From assembly GCA_014529385.2 (NCBI GenBank), contig CM043959.1, positions 14,011,809 through 14,075,808 on the forward strand: a stretch of DNA of 64,000 nucleotides. The letters are read 5' to 3'. A program made the translations under genes and the position numbers. The DNA is from Adiantum capillus-veneris. Its lineage: Eukaryota > Streptophyta > Polypodiopsida > Polypodiales > Pteridaceae. The number at the start of each line of letters is the position of its first letter. The first letter of the stretch is position 1. Below are positions 14,701-28,330 of this stretch, in pieces. The notes beneath the pieces are model-generated. The model was not told the origin of the DNA. It was given only the letters and a program-made list of their open reading frames with translations, and searched no databases.

Positions 14701-15183
14701 TGTCTAGGTGAGAGAAATGACTAGGACTCCGAGTTTGAACTTTTTTGTGAAGAGGGGGGCCTATTTATAGGTTTTTAGGGTTCATAGGCTGCTTCTAGCA
14801 TTTACTTGCACATCAAGGTAGTCCCCAGCCTTCCCCTAGCGCCATCTGCTGCTGATTCCAGCCTGGGCAAGTTCATTACTGCCCCACACAACCCCCAGAT
14901 ACACAAAATCAATTTTTGCTATTATCTAGCCTTTTCATGATTAATTTATTAAAATATCTGTAATTATTCTGTAAATATCTAAGAACTTTATGATAAACAT
15001 CTTTTGCAGTAATGATTACTAAAACCTTATAATTAATTTAATCCACAGTGTAAACTTCCAGGGCCCATAACTATGCCAGTTTTTATTGGAATTTAGATCT
15101 GAAAATTTCTAACCATAGTAAAGTCATGATTACGGTTCCAAAAATACCAATATTTGCCACGTTTGGACAATTCTACATTGCTT
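11798..15183 (-). mobile_element. Long LTR, copy A (about 3.4 kb, lacking its 5' end)
   Basis: On the plus strand it starts TGTAAAATCCCC next to the primer site. It aligns throughout with 17008-20371, including the CCGTCC/GGTCC-rich block near 12.1 kb, short ORFs near 12.5 kb and the AT-rich tandem repeats at 13.6-14.2 kb. It lacks the last 80 or so plus-strand bases present in copy B, which end in CCTTACA. It joins gag of the next unit at about 15184-15197. At more than 3.3 kb it is a large LTR even for plants. No host gene is seen inside. Confidence 0.75.
13600..14160. repeat. AT-rich tandem repeat inside LTR A, about 151-bp unit
   Basis: A unit containing the TTTTTCTAATTTCCC block followed by TTTAATTTATAGCTAGAATT recurs at about 13651, 13802, 13954 and 14106, giving a period of 151-152 bp. 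Related copies occur in LTR B near 18.92, 19.07 and 19.21 kb. The array therefore belongs to the LTR family and was not acquired at this site. Confidence 0.8.
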
Positions 15184-15196
15184 TGCTCCAAGGCTA

Positions 15197-17007
15197 TCTT
15201 CATCTTCTTCATTTATCAAGGTTGGCTCTCCCACTACAGCATAGGCTCTACCTCCTCTACCCCTTCCTCTGCCTCGTCCTCTATTTCTTCCTCCTCTTTG
15301 ATTATTTCCTTGGCCTGACTGAGATTGAGGGATGATCCCAGCAACAAATCTGGGGTTTTGTTCCTCAAGACATCTGCTCCTTTAGTGTCCCATTCAATTG
15401 CATCCATAACATTTGATATTTGGAAAAGTTTGTTCTATATTTGTTGCAGCTGTTACTGTCCTTCATTGATTTCCTTGGTTGAAATTTCCTCTCGCCCTTC
15501 CTCTGAAGTTGTTGTACTTATGATAGTTCCTTGCAAGGGGGGTTTCCTTCAGTCGCAAGCAGTTTAGCTTTGAGAAGGGCATTTTGAATTGATGTGGGCC
15601 TCATAGCTTCTAAGCGTGTACTTAAAGGTTTATTAAGGCCCTGGTAGAAGCGAGAAATCTGTTTTTCTGTTGTCATTGGTGGTGCATAGCGCCGTAAAGA
15701 TACATATTTGGTCTAGTATTCTTCTAAAGTAAGTCCTAATTGTCGGAGGGCAAAAACTTCATTCATTCTTATAGCTTGATGTGCCCGGAGGAAGATATCT
15801 TTCTTCTAAAGTAAGTCCTGACTGCCGGAGGGCAAAAAATTCATTCGTTCATTCATTCTTATAGCTTGATGTGCCCGGAGGAAGATATCTTTCTGTTACT
15901 ACCTGTTTCATTTTCTCCCAGGATGGACTAATGGAAGGATTATCCCTACAATATTGTTTCCACCAGACTTTAGCATCTCCAGTGAGTCGAAACATTCCCA
16001 GCATTGCTTGATTTTTTGAAGCAGTTCCTGCCACCAGGAAATAGTCATCCATGGCGTCAAGCCATGCTTTGGCATCACGTTCTAAGTTAGGTCCCTCTCC
16101 CTTGAAGGTCGGGAGTTGAACCTGTTTTAATAGTAGTTTCTTCTCCTGGGTGGGAGTGTAAAGGCTTTTTGCATTGCCCTGAGATTTTAATTAATGAAAT
16201 TCTTTTAGTGTTAAAGAATAATTTGTTTTGTCATGCAAATTTCCAATCTAGGTATATACTTTTTTATTTAAATAAAAAAAAAATCCAACAATCAACATAA
16301 TTATTCCATTGATTTACACAAAACATGACATTTTCATAAAACCATGGTATATATAAGAGTTAATACAATCATCGACTCATACTATGTATAAGATGGTAAC
16401 ACTCCTACACCAAAATCTTCTTAAGTACTGGTGGGTCTGACAGGGGATCAAAATATATAACATCTTTTGGTCCTCTAAACTTAGGGCCTACCCCTCATGG
16501 GTCTGATCCTACCTGGTATATAACTTTAGTTACCTGACCAAATACCCACTGATTATGAGACACCTCTATCCCATCTATAGTAATGGTATGATCCTAATAT
16601 ATAGTCCTGCTGAAAAACTAAACTTTGATGGTTCTAAGTGTTTTGGCCCATTTGCGTCTCTTCAAGTTTAGTGACAATCCCTCTATCTGTCCTGCATCAA
16701 TTAGGAAAATTCCGCCAAACTATAATCAGCTGATTTCCCACGTAGGAAGAGGAGAAAACATCTCGTCTAGTAATTGCATGATGCTCTTGTGAAATAGGAA
16801 TTTACTAGATTTGCAAGCAGACTCAAACATGATATTGAAGATCATAAACTTCCGGTAAGCCTGGTGGACGTTTTCCTGTATTGATAGGGAAATTTTGATT
16901 TCAAAATATACTACAATTATAATTACAAAATTACTTATTAAACCTTCATTTTTTCAACCTTTTCCCCTAGGTTTAGGACCTTTATTAACTCATGCTCTGA
17001 TACCACT
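15197..17007 (-). pseudogene. Gag and leader of long-LTR element, copy B
   Basis: This is the second copy of the gag-leader segment, about 5.09 kb from copy A. The primer site lies at 16989-17005 on the minus strand. The gag domain motifs MDDYFL and ERYLPP are visible around 15849-16052. A local duplication of about 85 bp near 15720-15890 repeats the GGAGGAAGATATCTTTCT block. As in copy A, the coding sequence stops within gag and no pol follows. The directly joined LTR-gag-LTR-gag order is typical of unequal recombination or partial tandem duplication rather than of an intact retrotransposon. Confidence 0.75.
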
Positions 17008-20000
17008 TGTAAAATCCCCAACCCGTCGACACCAAAAAGCAGGATGGGATCCTTGACAGGTCTCTAGGCCTAATGAAAATTAGAGTCTCTAAACAAGAAA
17101 AATCCAGGGAATATACCTTTACCATTGACAATGGCTTGGGTTTATAGCCCTAGAAGGAGACCTAGTACTGTCTCGCAGCGAAAACGAGACAACATAATAA
17201 AAGTCTAAAAACTATTTCGGCCCTATAACTTCCATAAATTTGGCTAAGGTATCCTCAACCAACGCTTTTTCTCCCCTAACAGATGTGAGGGCACAGCCGC
17301 TGGTGGACTCCTCTTCCAGTGGAGAAGTTTTCTAGATGTTTTTAGTGTGCGGGAATGGATAGTTATCTGACTAATCAGGTCCACCCATCCATGACAACCT
17401 TAGTCAATCCCCACTTACCACCCCGCACTCACACATGATACTTTGTTATTTAATTACTACCACGTTCTTATCACAATTAAAATAATGATTCCTTTTAACC
17501 TTCATAACTGAATTTCATTAAAACAACCCTTGAAAGCAGTATTGAAAACATTCTTTTAGCAAACAAACATCTTTAGACTTAAGACAAGGTACTGTCAATC
17601 TGAAGGAACTCTTACCAGTACTGGCTTGTCTCAAGAACACCTATACAAGGTTGAAAAACGAGACCCATTCCTTATTTATAAAAAACCAGGGTGAAAATGA
17701 CATCACCCAAAGTCCGGGCGCCCATGCGCCAAGTAGTTGCCCATACAACTGGGCGGTTCCTCTAGGATAAAAACAATATCCTAAGTAGAATCCACAAACA
17801 CGGACATGCCCCGTACGGGGTAAAGACTCCACGTACACGGAGGTAACCGACTCATCCATGGCTGACTCGCAATCATTACTCATCACCTGGAGTAAAATAT
17901 TCCAAGGAATCAGAGGTGTCTTGAGAACCAGTCTTAGCCCAAACAATTCTTTCCTAATTACAAACAATGCTCGTTGGTTTCTTGGAAGTTACCTTCCATT
18001 TTTGGTCAGTTATTCCTTTTCTAATTCTTACATGCTCCTAACGTATGCAATGTTAACTTATGAAAGAACTTAAACTATTTAAAGACTTAATTGAATATAT
18101 GGAAACCCACCTAGGACTGGTAAGCCATCTACTGTTGCACTGGGGCCTGAAGACTCTCCTCTGTAGGCCTACTACTAGGCCCAGCCTCATGGTCATGGGA
18201 CGCCCTAGTCCTTTTGTGTGTTGTATCTTCCTCATTGGACTGAAGATTTTCTCGGGTCCTCTTCGGAGCCATAGTGGTAGCTTTATAAAAGGATACTTAA
18301 TTGATTAAGGAATTAATTGAATAATCTCTCTTATTTCTTTTACCTAGCAATAGGGATTTTTGGACTAAGTAAATATCTTCGATAAATATCTGGGTGAGAT
18401 ATTTTTTCCCTCAACTTTCTAATAGTATTATTGTGCTCCCGTAATTATCCTATAATTATTGGAGCTGTTTCACTAATTCCCTTATTTAAATTCTCTTCAA
18501 AAATACCCTAATTTGTCTTTAGTAATTTATGGATTAATTATCTGCTTGTGGAATATTTACCCCAAGTAGATCTTGATGTATTATAACCCTCATAATCATC
18601 TTGCTAACTTATAAATTGATCTACTAATTTTCCCTCTCAATTTACAATCAAAATCAAACAATATTAGCTAAGATAATTAGTTGAAATGATTATTTGAGCT
18701 TAAGGTAATTATCCCAACTTGCAAATGCTAATTTTCATATATGGTAATTACTATATAATTATATAAATTAATTTACTAATTTGCCTTTTAATTTTATGAT
18801 TAAAACTAGATAATATTAGCTAAGATAATTAGCTAAACCAATTATTTATACATTACCTATTTATCTCTAGTTCCTAACAGTAATTTCTATCTTTGATACA
18901 TAGTACTTAATTATCTAACATTTTTTTCTAATTTCCCTCTTTAATTTATATTTAGAATTAGTCTAATTTGACTTAGAAAAATAGCTATATTATTTTTCTA
19001 ACCTCAAGATAATTTTCATGGATTTTTTAACATGTAAACTAACTTGTATAAATAGCACATAATTATCTAACATATTTTTCTAATTTTTCCCTTTAATTTA
19101 TAGCATAATTAGTTTAGATAAATAGCTATATTATTTTTCTAGCCTCAAGATAATTTTCATAGATTTTTTAATATGTAAACTAACTCTAATAAATAGCACA
19201 TAATTATCTAACATGTTTTTCTAATTCCCCCTTTAATTTATGACTAAAAACAACTGATTTCAACTTCAATAAATACTTAGATTAATGATTTATTAATGAG
19301 TAATTTACCTTGTCTTCCTAGCAATATTTTCTAATTGTAATAATTATGTTAAGACTTTTTGAGCTAATTAAATAGGTTTCTCATTAGTTTTTGATTAAAA
19401 ATAGCTGATTTTTGCCTAATTAATTACAAAAAATAATCCAAAAATTAAGAGATAATTTTCCTAGCATCTTGACAGTCTAATACTTCTTTGATAATTATCT
19501 TATACAATTTTAAGTTTAATTAGTATAATTACTCTTAATTTATGATCAAAAAGATTAATTTTAATCTTAATATGGCTTAATAATTTATTAGATTAATATC
19601 CTTAATCTTAATCTAAGTAATCAACAGAATATTAAGAATTAATAAAGTAATTTAGAGTGTAAATACGCTTAATCTTCTTAATTAATTGGATTAATTAAGA
19701 AAATATAGGTAAAGTAGCATAATTTTGCTAATTAAAAAGGATTAAGCTAATTATCGTGGATAATCAACTAAGTTTTTTCTCTCTAGTGATTTTTTAGTAG
19801 AGTTCTCTCTAGGTGAGAGAGAAATGACAAGGACTCCGAGTCTAAATTTTTTTGTGAAGAGCAGGGGGTCTATTTATTGGTTTTCAGGGTTCATAGGCTG
19901 CTTCTGGCAGTTACTTGCACATTAAGGCAGCCCCCAGCATTCCCCTAGTGCCATCTATTGCTAATTCTAGCCTGGGCAAGTTTATTACTACCCCACACAG

Positions 20001-20371
20001 CCCCTCAACTATACAAAATCAATTTTTTGCTATTATCTGGCCTTTTCATGATTAATTTTGAAAATATCTGCAATTATCTGTAAATATTTAGGAACTTTAT
20101 GAGAAAAAAAATTTGCAGTAATGATTACTAAAACCTTATAGTTTATTTAATTAATTTAATCCGCAGTGTAAACTTCCAAAGCCCATAACTATACAAGTTT
20201 TTATCGGAATTCAGTTCTAAAAATTTCTAACCATAGTAAAGTCATGATTACAGTTCCAAAAATACCAATATTTGCCATGTTTGGACAATTCTACATTGCT
20301 TTCTTAATAAACAAATTAATTTGATTAGACTTTATACAATTTCTAAGGTTTCAAAAACTGGAAACCTTACA
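17008..20371 (-). mobile_element. Long LTR, copy B (complete, about 3.36 kb)
   Basis: The plus strand runs from TGTAAAATCC at 17008 to CCTTACA at 20371, so the LTR begins TGTAAGG and ends TTTTACA in its own minus orientation. These are proper TG...CA ends. The primer site is adjacent at 16989-17005. Immediately after 20371 the gypsy integrase frame resumes, which marks this as one true end of the insertion. The interior is very AT-rich with the same tandem array as copy A. Confidence 0.8.
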
Positions 20372-21310
20372 ATATGTCAAAGGATGTTTGCAATGTCAGA
20401 AAATAGGCCACCCATGACCATCTGATTGTAATTTGGATTATCCAATAATACCTTTTGAGCAATTTTAAAAATGGGGGTTTGACTTTCTCGGACCCATTAA
20501 ACATAAACCCTTGAGGACTGTTAGTAGATATATATTGGTGGCTACATATTATGCCATGAAATGGGTGGAGACAGAAGCATTGAAGAATAATAAGACATCT
20601 AGTGTAGCAAGATTTGTTTATTGAAAAATAATGACAAGGTTTGGTTGTTCAATTGAGCTGGTTTTCGACCAAGGTACACACTTTTGAATTCTATTATTAA
20701 AGAGTTAATTGATACACACATGATGATGGATAAGAAGTCGACATTGTATCATTTGCAGGCAAATGGAGAGGTGAAAAGCTCTAATTGTTGTTGAAGATTT
20801 TGAAGAAGATTGAGTCTGAGAAAAAGAAGGATTGGGATGATTAGCTTGATTTTGCTTATATTCTTTTAGGACAGCTTATAAAGTTGCAACATGGATACTC
20901 CTTTCAAGCTAGTGTATGGTTTAGAGGCAGTAGTGCCTATGGCGTAATTAGTCCCTAATCTGAGGATAGCAGTAGAGCATTGGATGAATCCAGAGGAGTC
21001 TTTGGAGCATAGAAGAAATTAGTCATTAAAGTTGGAAGAGGATCGAGTCGTCAGCTCTTACATCATGGAAGTCATGCAGAAATGCAACAAGCCTGGGTGA
21101 ATAGACATGTGAAGACTAAAGTGTTTAATGTGGATGATTGGGCTATGGTGTATAACTCCAAGTTGGTGTCACATCTAGGTAAGCCTAAACTATGATATAT
21201 TAAACTACTATATCAAATCATTGCAGATTTGTGTCAAGGCATGTTCATATTAAGAGATTATTTTGGGACGGATGTTTTAAAACTAGTAAATGGACTCCAA
21301 CTCAAGTTGT
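20372..21310 (+). pseudogene. Ty3/gypsy integrase, decayed 3' part of pol
   Basis: This continues the pol of 8521-10100. Visible pieces are the zinc-finger end YVKGCLQCQKIGHP (about 20373-20415), the catalytic-core start WGFDFLGPI (about 20473-20500), the FDQGTHF block (about 20660-20680), the Q-A-N-G-E segment with the third acidic residue (about 20757-20775), and a C-terminal GxxxLRDxxG...VNGLQLKLF stretch (about 21241-21310). Many stops interrupt it. About 30 residues of the integrase zinc finger are missing between the two halves, so the insertion was accompanied by loss of flank. Non-functional. Confidence 0.85.
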
Positions 21311-21839
21311 TTACAAGGAGCATATCCAAGGAGGGGTATCTGCAGAAGGAGTCAAATCCGGTAGAACTGAATATGCCGTTGGTGGGAGGACTTCTTAAAA
21401 TGTGGTCTAATTCAAATTTTGGGGTTTCAAGTCACTTGATAAGTCTCAAAGAGCGGATACATCATTATAAGTATCCTACAGGGGCTATTTCGCATGGAAG
21501 TAAGTCGTACACTCACTACACTCTTGTAGTTTGCATGCACGATTGTCACGAATGTAGCATACAAATATTAGCACTAGAGAAGTTAAATAAGCTAAGGGTG
21601 TAGCTTGCAGTGCTAGAATTAGAGGTTGCTATAGCAGGTGATGCTTCTACAGGGGTATGCCATCCCCAATGATTACATTGCACTACAGAAGGCAAAGGAA
21701 GAGGCTATGGTGAAGATGAGCATTGTAGTATCTACAAAACAGCACTGGTCTTATATGTAGATGAAGGGGGAGCTGACATATAGGGTAGCCTGGTGGAGTC
21801 TCAAATTGATACGGCTAACCTTAGTACAACGAAGTGGTT

Positions 21840-22522
21840 GAAGCATATCGGCTTATGGGAGCTTCGAGGGTCAAAGAGAATGCTTTTTTTTTTTAGTTTG
21901 TTGCAGCAAGGAGAGAAAATACATTAGAGGGAGTGATGATAACGTCTAAGGTAGTCTCCAGTGTGTTTGTCTTGCCTTTAGTGAAAGATTCTTTGATGAT
22001 GAAGGTGACATACCATGTCCTATGCATGGAGTTTGGAGCACCAACATGGTGCAACATTCGGATTTGCTATGTAGGAGGCATATCAGGTGGTATCTTGATC
22101 AAGTGTGTTTGATGGCAAAGAATACATATATGAGCAAAGATGCCTTTCATCCATTGTTTACAACAGAGAAGAACTTGGATTTTTCAGAGGCTATCTGTGT
22201 ACAATCAAATGGACGCATTTGGGTCGGCTAGCTCTTTACTTAGCAGGTTTGTATGCTGTTGTTTCAGGTACAGTTGAGAAAGTGCAGAAGACCAAAGTGG
22301 AGTTTGGTGCTAAAAGAAAAAGGAGGCTTAGCAAGGTAAAAACACCACCAAGCAAGGTGCAAATCACAAAGGTAGAGGATATTCCACTAACGACAGAGTC
22401 TGTAGCTCCAGATGCAGAGTTTTCTAGAAAAAAAAATTGTAATCTTGTTCCGCAGCAATCAATGGATAAGAAAGGAGTCTTGTGGTCTTGTCTTGGTTTG
22501 CATGCATGTTCCATTGTCTGAG
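21840..22522 (+). pseudogene. Broken ORF of unknown function in the right direct repeat
   Basis: Counterpart of the ORF at 3860-4505. The open frames 22022-22231 and 22105-22521 overlap out of register, and a deletion has removed part of the N-terminal region seen in the left copy. The C-terminal half is Lys-rich with a KTPPSKV stretch conserved between the copies. The family is unrecognised. The fact that both copies encode the same frame suggests it was once a real gene of the repeat. Confidence 0.4.
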
Positions 22523-23803
22523 TGTTCTTTTGCTTATGTTTCACCATAGTTAACAGAGGATCACAGGATTTAGGGCGTCCGTAGGAGAAATATTTCTACA
22601 AAAAATATAGAGCTTAGGAAATTTTAGAGGTAGCGACATTTTTGGGAGTCTCATCAACAAGAATTCATTGAATGTCAAAACATGGGTTGCGGGAGCTCTT
22701 GCTTTTAGTGTCCCAGGAAAAGTTGACCTTCTAGTTTATGCCTAGTGGAAGGGTTCACTAGGAGATTTGCAACTCAAAGAACATGCACACTCAAAAGCTT
22801 TAGGACATGGTTCAAGGACCACCATGCCTTGCTCTAAGCATTTGGATGGTGATAAATGACACAAATTTGCAACCTCAAGAGGTAAACTGATTGCAAGCTA
22901 GGATGAGACACATCCACTAGAATGCATAAAATTGTTTACATAGTGCAAAGAGTGTCAAGAGACCTCTCTAAGTTTAGAGACAACAAGATTTTGGAGTGGA
23001 GATAAAAATCAAGAAAGTCAAAGTAGGACTGATTTTGGTAGAACCATGACTATAAAGTTGGTTTGGTATGTCATTATAGTGCTCAATGAATTGCTTATTT
23101 TTGTGTGTTAAACTAGTGGGATCAATTGCCAAGGGAATGGCAAATTTTCATGGGTTGATCTTTAAGGAAATGAACAAATGGGAAAGTGAATACCTTGAAA
23201 ACACATGTACTTGATATCTTTACAAGTGTTACACATTGATTGTTAAGCTCACAAGTTGATGCATCACGCCCTCCAAGGTGCACTTATGAATGTGTAGCCT
23301 TAATGGTTTGGAAGTGGTTTGGCATACATAACTGTCAAGTTTAACATATTTTTGGGGGTAGAGAATTCTTTTATGGTTTGTGATCCTAGGCCTAACCTAG
23401 TTTTGTTGTATGGTGGGAAAGATTTTGTGGTTGGCATCTACAAAACAAAGATTTTTTTTAATACTAAAACAAGCTGTTAATCACTTTTTTTTAAATCCAA
23501 TGGTAATATTAGCATATGTGATAGGAGTTTCTATTTGATAAGTATATTTTGATACAAGGGTTGTGGCATGCATCTATTTTGCAAAGAAGCACTACTATTG
23601 AATCTTATCATAGAAGAAAATAGTTATACTTCAACTTTTTTGGCTCAGAACTATAAAATAGATGTGTCTCCAATCAACCAAAAACTTAAAGTGGTGTGAT
23701 AACTATGTTATAAAATCATGTCACAAATATATTGTGTTTTACTCGATTTCTGGTGTTCCTAGTTAGGCTTGCTCCGATTCTAGGATTCCTCACAATAGAT
23801 GGA

Positions 23804-23805
<2 letters not shown>

Positions 23806-23886
<81 letters not shown>
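23806..23886. repeat. (GA)n microsatellite, right copy
   Basis: GA run of about 73 bp followed by a single interruption (AAAGAGAGA). It is the allele of the 5879-5972 tract in the other repeat copy. Open frames over it are repeat artefacts. Confidence 0.95.
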
Positions 23887-24133
23887 TTCAGGGTGTCCTA
23901 TAGCATGGCATAGATAGGGCATGGTTGTGAGTGCCTTATCTTGATATTGTCGATGTTCAAATGCATTTCTCTAATGTGATTTTAATAATTTATCAAATCC
24001 TAGGGAAAACACCACTGAACACTTGCACATGCTTTGTGTAGAAAGATAATCCTAGGATCATTTGATGCTGATTTGTAATGCATTGGATTATGGCCTATTT
24101 TACATAGGGATGCTCTGAGATTCACATTTTTTG

Positions 24134-25310
24134 CAAGCATTATATGTCACAACTAAGAGGACAAGTTGGGCAAGCCAAAGATACTTGTCATAGGTTTATG
24201 CATCAGACTAATACTTTCCCTCTTAAAGAGGCACAAATGATTGAATTTCTCTTAGCTTGCATTATGTTGCACCAAAATAATGGGAGGAAATTGGTCAAGT
24301 GGTAGACCCAAGGTTGCCAATAGGCTTTTAGGGAAAAAGGTTGTGCCTCCAAGCAATTCTACAAAAATTTGCATCATACCAGGTAGACTCAAGATATTAG
24401 AAGGGTCAAACTTTCCTTTTGAGAGTGCACACTCCCTGGTGGTTCATTATGAGACACTTTTTGAAGCCCCTCCCCCTCCCACGCATGAGGTCCACAAGCT
24501 CATCATCTGTTTTTATCCCATGCTACTCCTATACTCTCAAAGTAGCAAGCTCAAGATCTAGAAGTTGCCTTCACTAAGATGGGATTGCATACAAGATAAG
24601 TTAATTTGGGCTTATTGGAAATCCACTGACTAGGATGTGAAATTCTTCTTGTCCTTTTTTGGGACTATCTCATGCAACCAATACTAGTAATGATGAATGT
24701 GGCATGGAAAAAGCAAGAGATGTCATCCTCAAGCATTATATGTCACAACTAAGAAGACAAGTTGGGCAAGCCAAAGATTCTTGTCATAGGTTTATGCATC
24801 AGAGTAATACTCTCCCTCTTAAAGAGGCATAAATGATTAAATTGCTCATGGCTTGCACCATGTTGCACCATAGCAATGAGAGGAAATTGGCCAAGTGGCA
24901 GACCCAAGCTCACCAATAGGCTTTCAGGGAAAAAGGTTGTGCCTCTAAGCAATTCTACAAACATTTGCATCATACCAAGTAGACTCAAGATATTAAAAGG
25001 GTCAAAATTTCCTTTTGAGAGTGCACACTCCCTCCACACATGAGGTTCCACAAGCTCATCATCTGTTTTTTATCGCATGATGCTACTTCTATACTCTCAA
25101 AGTAGTAAGCTCAAGATTTAGAAGTTGCCTTCACTAAGATGGGATTGCATTTAAGATAACTTGATTTGGGTCATTGGAAATCCACTGACTGGGATGTGGA
25201 ATTCTTCTTGTCCTTTTTTGGGACTATCTCAAAAAACAATACTAGCGATGATGAATGTGGCATGGAAAAAGCAAAAGATGTCATCCTCTTGGAAAGAAGG
25301 CTTATTCAAG
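24134..25310. repeat. Tandem duplication, about 596-bp unit, inside a LINE
   Basis: The block starting CAAGCATTATATGTCACAAC occurs at 24134 and again at 24730. The two units share the AAGAGGCA block, the TTTTTGGGACTATCTC block and the GATGTCATCCTC block. The unit matches LINE sequence between endonuclease and reverse transcriptase. After the second unit the LINE continues into RT at about 25280. Confidence 0.8.
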
Positions 25311-27430
25311 TTGATACCCAAGCATGCACTGTGTGAGGAGTTCTCTCGCTAGAGGTCAATTACACTCATGCCTCTTGTGTATAAGTTGATGGCCAAAATG
25401 AATTCCAATCGTATTAAGAACTACCTTCATGAAGGCATTCAGCAATCTCAATACGGTTTCATTCCACAATGCTAGATTATTGATAATTTGGCAAATGCCA
25501 TCAGGCATGTAATATGCAAAATATACCGGCAAGATGTATTGGTAATGTAGGTTGACATTGAAAAGGCATTTGATTTTGTGCATTGGGACTATATTGTTGA
25601 CACCATGCAATGACTGGGATTTGGGCCTAAAATATCTCAGGTGGTCTTTTTTTGTGTGCACAAATCTCTACGAGTCTGCTAGATTGATCTCTCATATCTC
25701 CTTGGCTTCTTGGATGCTCCGTCCAACAAGGTTGTCCTCTAAGTTCCTTGCCCTATGCAATTGCTACTCACCCTTTGCTTCTGCATTTAAAGTACCTAGG
25801 AAGCACTTTATGGGCCCAAGCCTATGCAGATGACTCCTTGTTTATGCCCCAAAATCACATTAATGATCTACAACAAATTATGCATGTCCTTTATCTATTT
25901 GGCCTCATGGAAAGGCTCAAATTCAACTTTCATAAATCCATTGTTTTGGCCTCTCGACAAGTATGATTGGCACTAGATGTTTTGGCCATGTGAGATTGTT
26001 TCTCATCACATCATAGTGCATCATTTGGCCTACACTGGGCTAGAATATCTCAACCACATAGTTGGATTGGGTGCTCCAACATCTGCATTCCAAGCTACAT
26101 TATTGGAAATTGTCCACTTGGCCACTACATGTGCACCTCAAGATTGTGCAATGCATTATGATGGCTTATGTGCAATTCTACCTACCTCGTTTATCTTGCA
26201 GCAATGGTTGTAGTCCCTTATGTCTTGCATTTTGAAATATTTTTGGCACACATCCACTCACAAAAAGGGACTATGACTTATATCAATGGACAAGCTGTGT
26301 ACTCCCAAACACCTAATAGGATTGAATATTTTGGATCAGTTATGTTATTGCCAATCTTGGTGGCACAACAACAACAACCTTAGACTCTCATGGTCTCTGA
26401 CTCACTTTTATGTGCACGTATTGAGACACATTCCTTTGTTCATTGGTACCCCACATATTGGGAAGTCATTTTTGGAAAACTCAAGGAGCATATTCTAGGG
26501 TGTCCCTTTCCTTCTTCCCTCTCTCATTGTGGACATGAAGATTATCTCCTACTTGTTCTGGCATGATCAACCACCCCCTCTAGGTAACTCCATCTGGTTG
26601 GAGAGTTTGCACTAGATCAAGGCACTCTCTTCAACCTTGGTTCAATGGTTTCCTTGCCACACATTACCAACATATTTGGTAAGAGATTAAGTGGATGCTT
26701 GAGGATTTCTCTCATGTTTCTCTCTTGGATGTAGATTCCTAGTTCTCTGATTCAAATCTTGCCTCTACAAGACTGAAATGCATCTAGACTGGTAGTGTTT
26801 ATGCTCTATTGGAGTTAGATGCATGGATTGTGTATCATGGTAATCACTTGTGATCACTCTCCAAGTCTCATTTTTGGTCAAACAAGACATTTTCTCACAT
26901 TTGGAAGAGTCACCTTTCTCTAAAAGAATGCATATTCTTATAGTTTTGCTCGGTGGGTGCTCTACCCATTGGTAGCTTTTTGCATGCATGCCATATCACG
27001 CCATCTGATTGCCTCGCATGTCTCCGTGCTAAGCAGTCTGTGCCACACTGATGGTGGAACTATCGCTACTTCAAAACCTTCATTGACCGTGTAACAAATA
27101 CTCTTTGGCTTTGGTTCCTATTCAAAACTTTTCATAGACTTTTTTGGGATTTTGGTGTGCTCCATCCATTACTATGTCATTTGAGGTCTTCTTTGCTTGG
27201 GTTTGATTTTAGGTTATGTGATCCATCTGGCACCATCGTAATCCTAAGATGTTTCAAGGCTCTAATGTTGATCATTTTTCCTACTTCAAAATTTTGCTTG
27301 AGCAAGCATTGTTTGAAGCATTAGGATTTACTTTGATTATTTCTAGTGTGTGGAGTGTCAAGAACCTCTGCTTTTTGTATCTCCTATTCTTGGTTAGTTT
27401 TCCTTGATTTGAGGATTCCCACATGGAAAT
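25270..27430 (+). pseudogene. LINE reverse transcriptase, right copy, decayed
   Basis: Non-LTR retrotransposon RT on the plus strand, better preserved than the left copy. In order: a WKEGLFKLIPK start (about 25290-25322); the ITLMPLVYKLMAKM block near 25360; a QYGFIPQC segment near 25445; VDIEKAFDFVHWDYI with the catalytic Asp near 25550-25595; the ADDSLFMP catalytic box near 25826-25850; and the LNFN-like HKS thumb region near 25915. The tail near 26990-27040 holds Cys/His residues resembling the C-terminal zinc region of plant LINEs. Many stops and frameshifts. It ends at an A-rich tail (about 27450) followed by (TG)n. Confidence 0.82.
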
Positions 27431-28282
27431 TAAATACAAATTTACAAAAAAAAGGTGTGTGTGTGTGTGTGTACCAGGCTGTTTTGCTATATCAGCATTG
27501 ACAATTAAATGATTTCCAGCTTGCATTACTTACCTCTATTGCCCATAATATGGTATGTTTGACTCCTTGTTATGCATAATTCCATCTTCTTGGATCATCT
27601 CTTTATATCTTTCAATGGTAGAAACAATTTTCCTATGCATCTTGTCTTCATTGAAGTAAACATCGGTACTTTGAGTAATTATTTTGGCTTTTTGATTCAA
27701 TATCTAGTAGCTCATCTTACTAGACTCACCATAACCAAGAAAAGTACAATTTGTTGACTTTGATCCAAGCTTGTTTTGCATTTCCTTTGGAATGGCATGA
27801 CATTTCCCAACCCGAACTTGAAGATGTGCATAAAAAGGTTGCTTGTAATAAACCATATCTCTTTTCAAAAAATGGTCTCTTTAAGCTTCATGTATTGAAT
27901 TGTGAATAAGGTCATTATCCTCAACTTCTACCCAAAATCCACCCATTAGGGGATTTGGCGTTTCTTTTTTTTTAAGACCACCATAACAAGTATACAATGA
28001 TGCATGTCTTATATATTCACAATCATCAAGGTTAGGGCACACAAAAATCATCAAATTTTACCAGTATATTCTATCAAATCATGACCATACCCAAGAGTTT
28101 AGGTACTCTAAGAAATACATCCACTCAATACCAAAATTGTGCATTTTGTGTAAGAAAACTATCAAATAGTATCAGAAGCTAATTTCTGGAAAGTCAAATA
28201 CTTTTACAAAAAATAAAAAAATAAGCAGTTTACAAAGTAGGAGCGTCCTCCAAATCCATGAGTATATACAAGGTCCACAAAT

Positions 28283-28284
<2 letters not shown>

Positions 28285-28325
<41 letters not shown>
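28285..28325. repeat. (CT)n microsatellite
   Basis: About 40 bp of CT repeats at the position where the left repeat copy (about 8219-8231) has only a short CT run, so it expanded in this copy. Confidence 0.9.
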
Positions 28326-28330
<5 letters not shown>

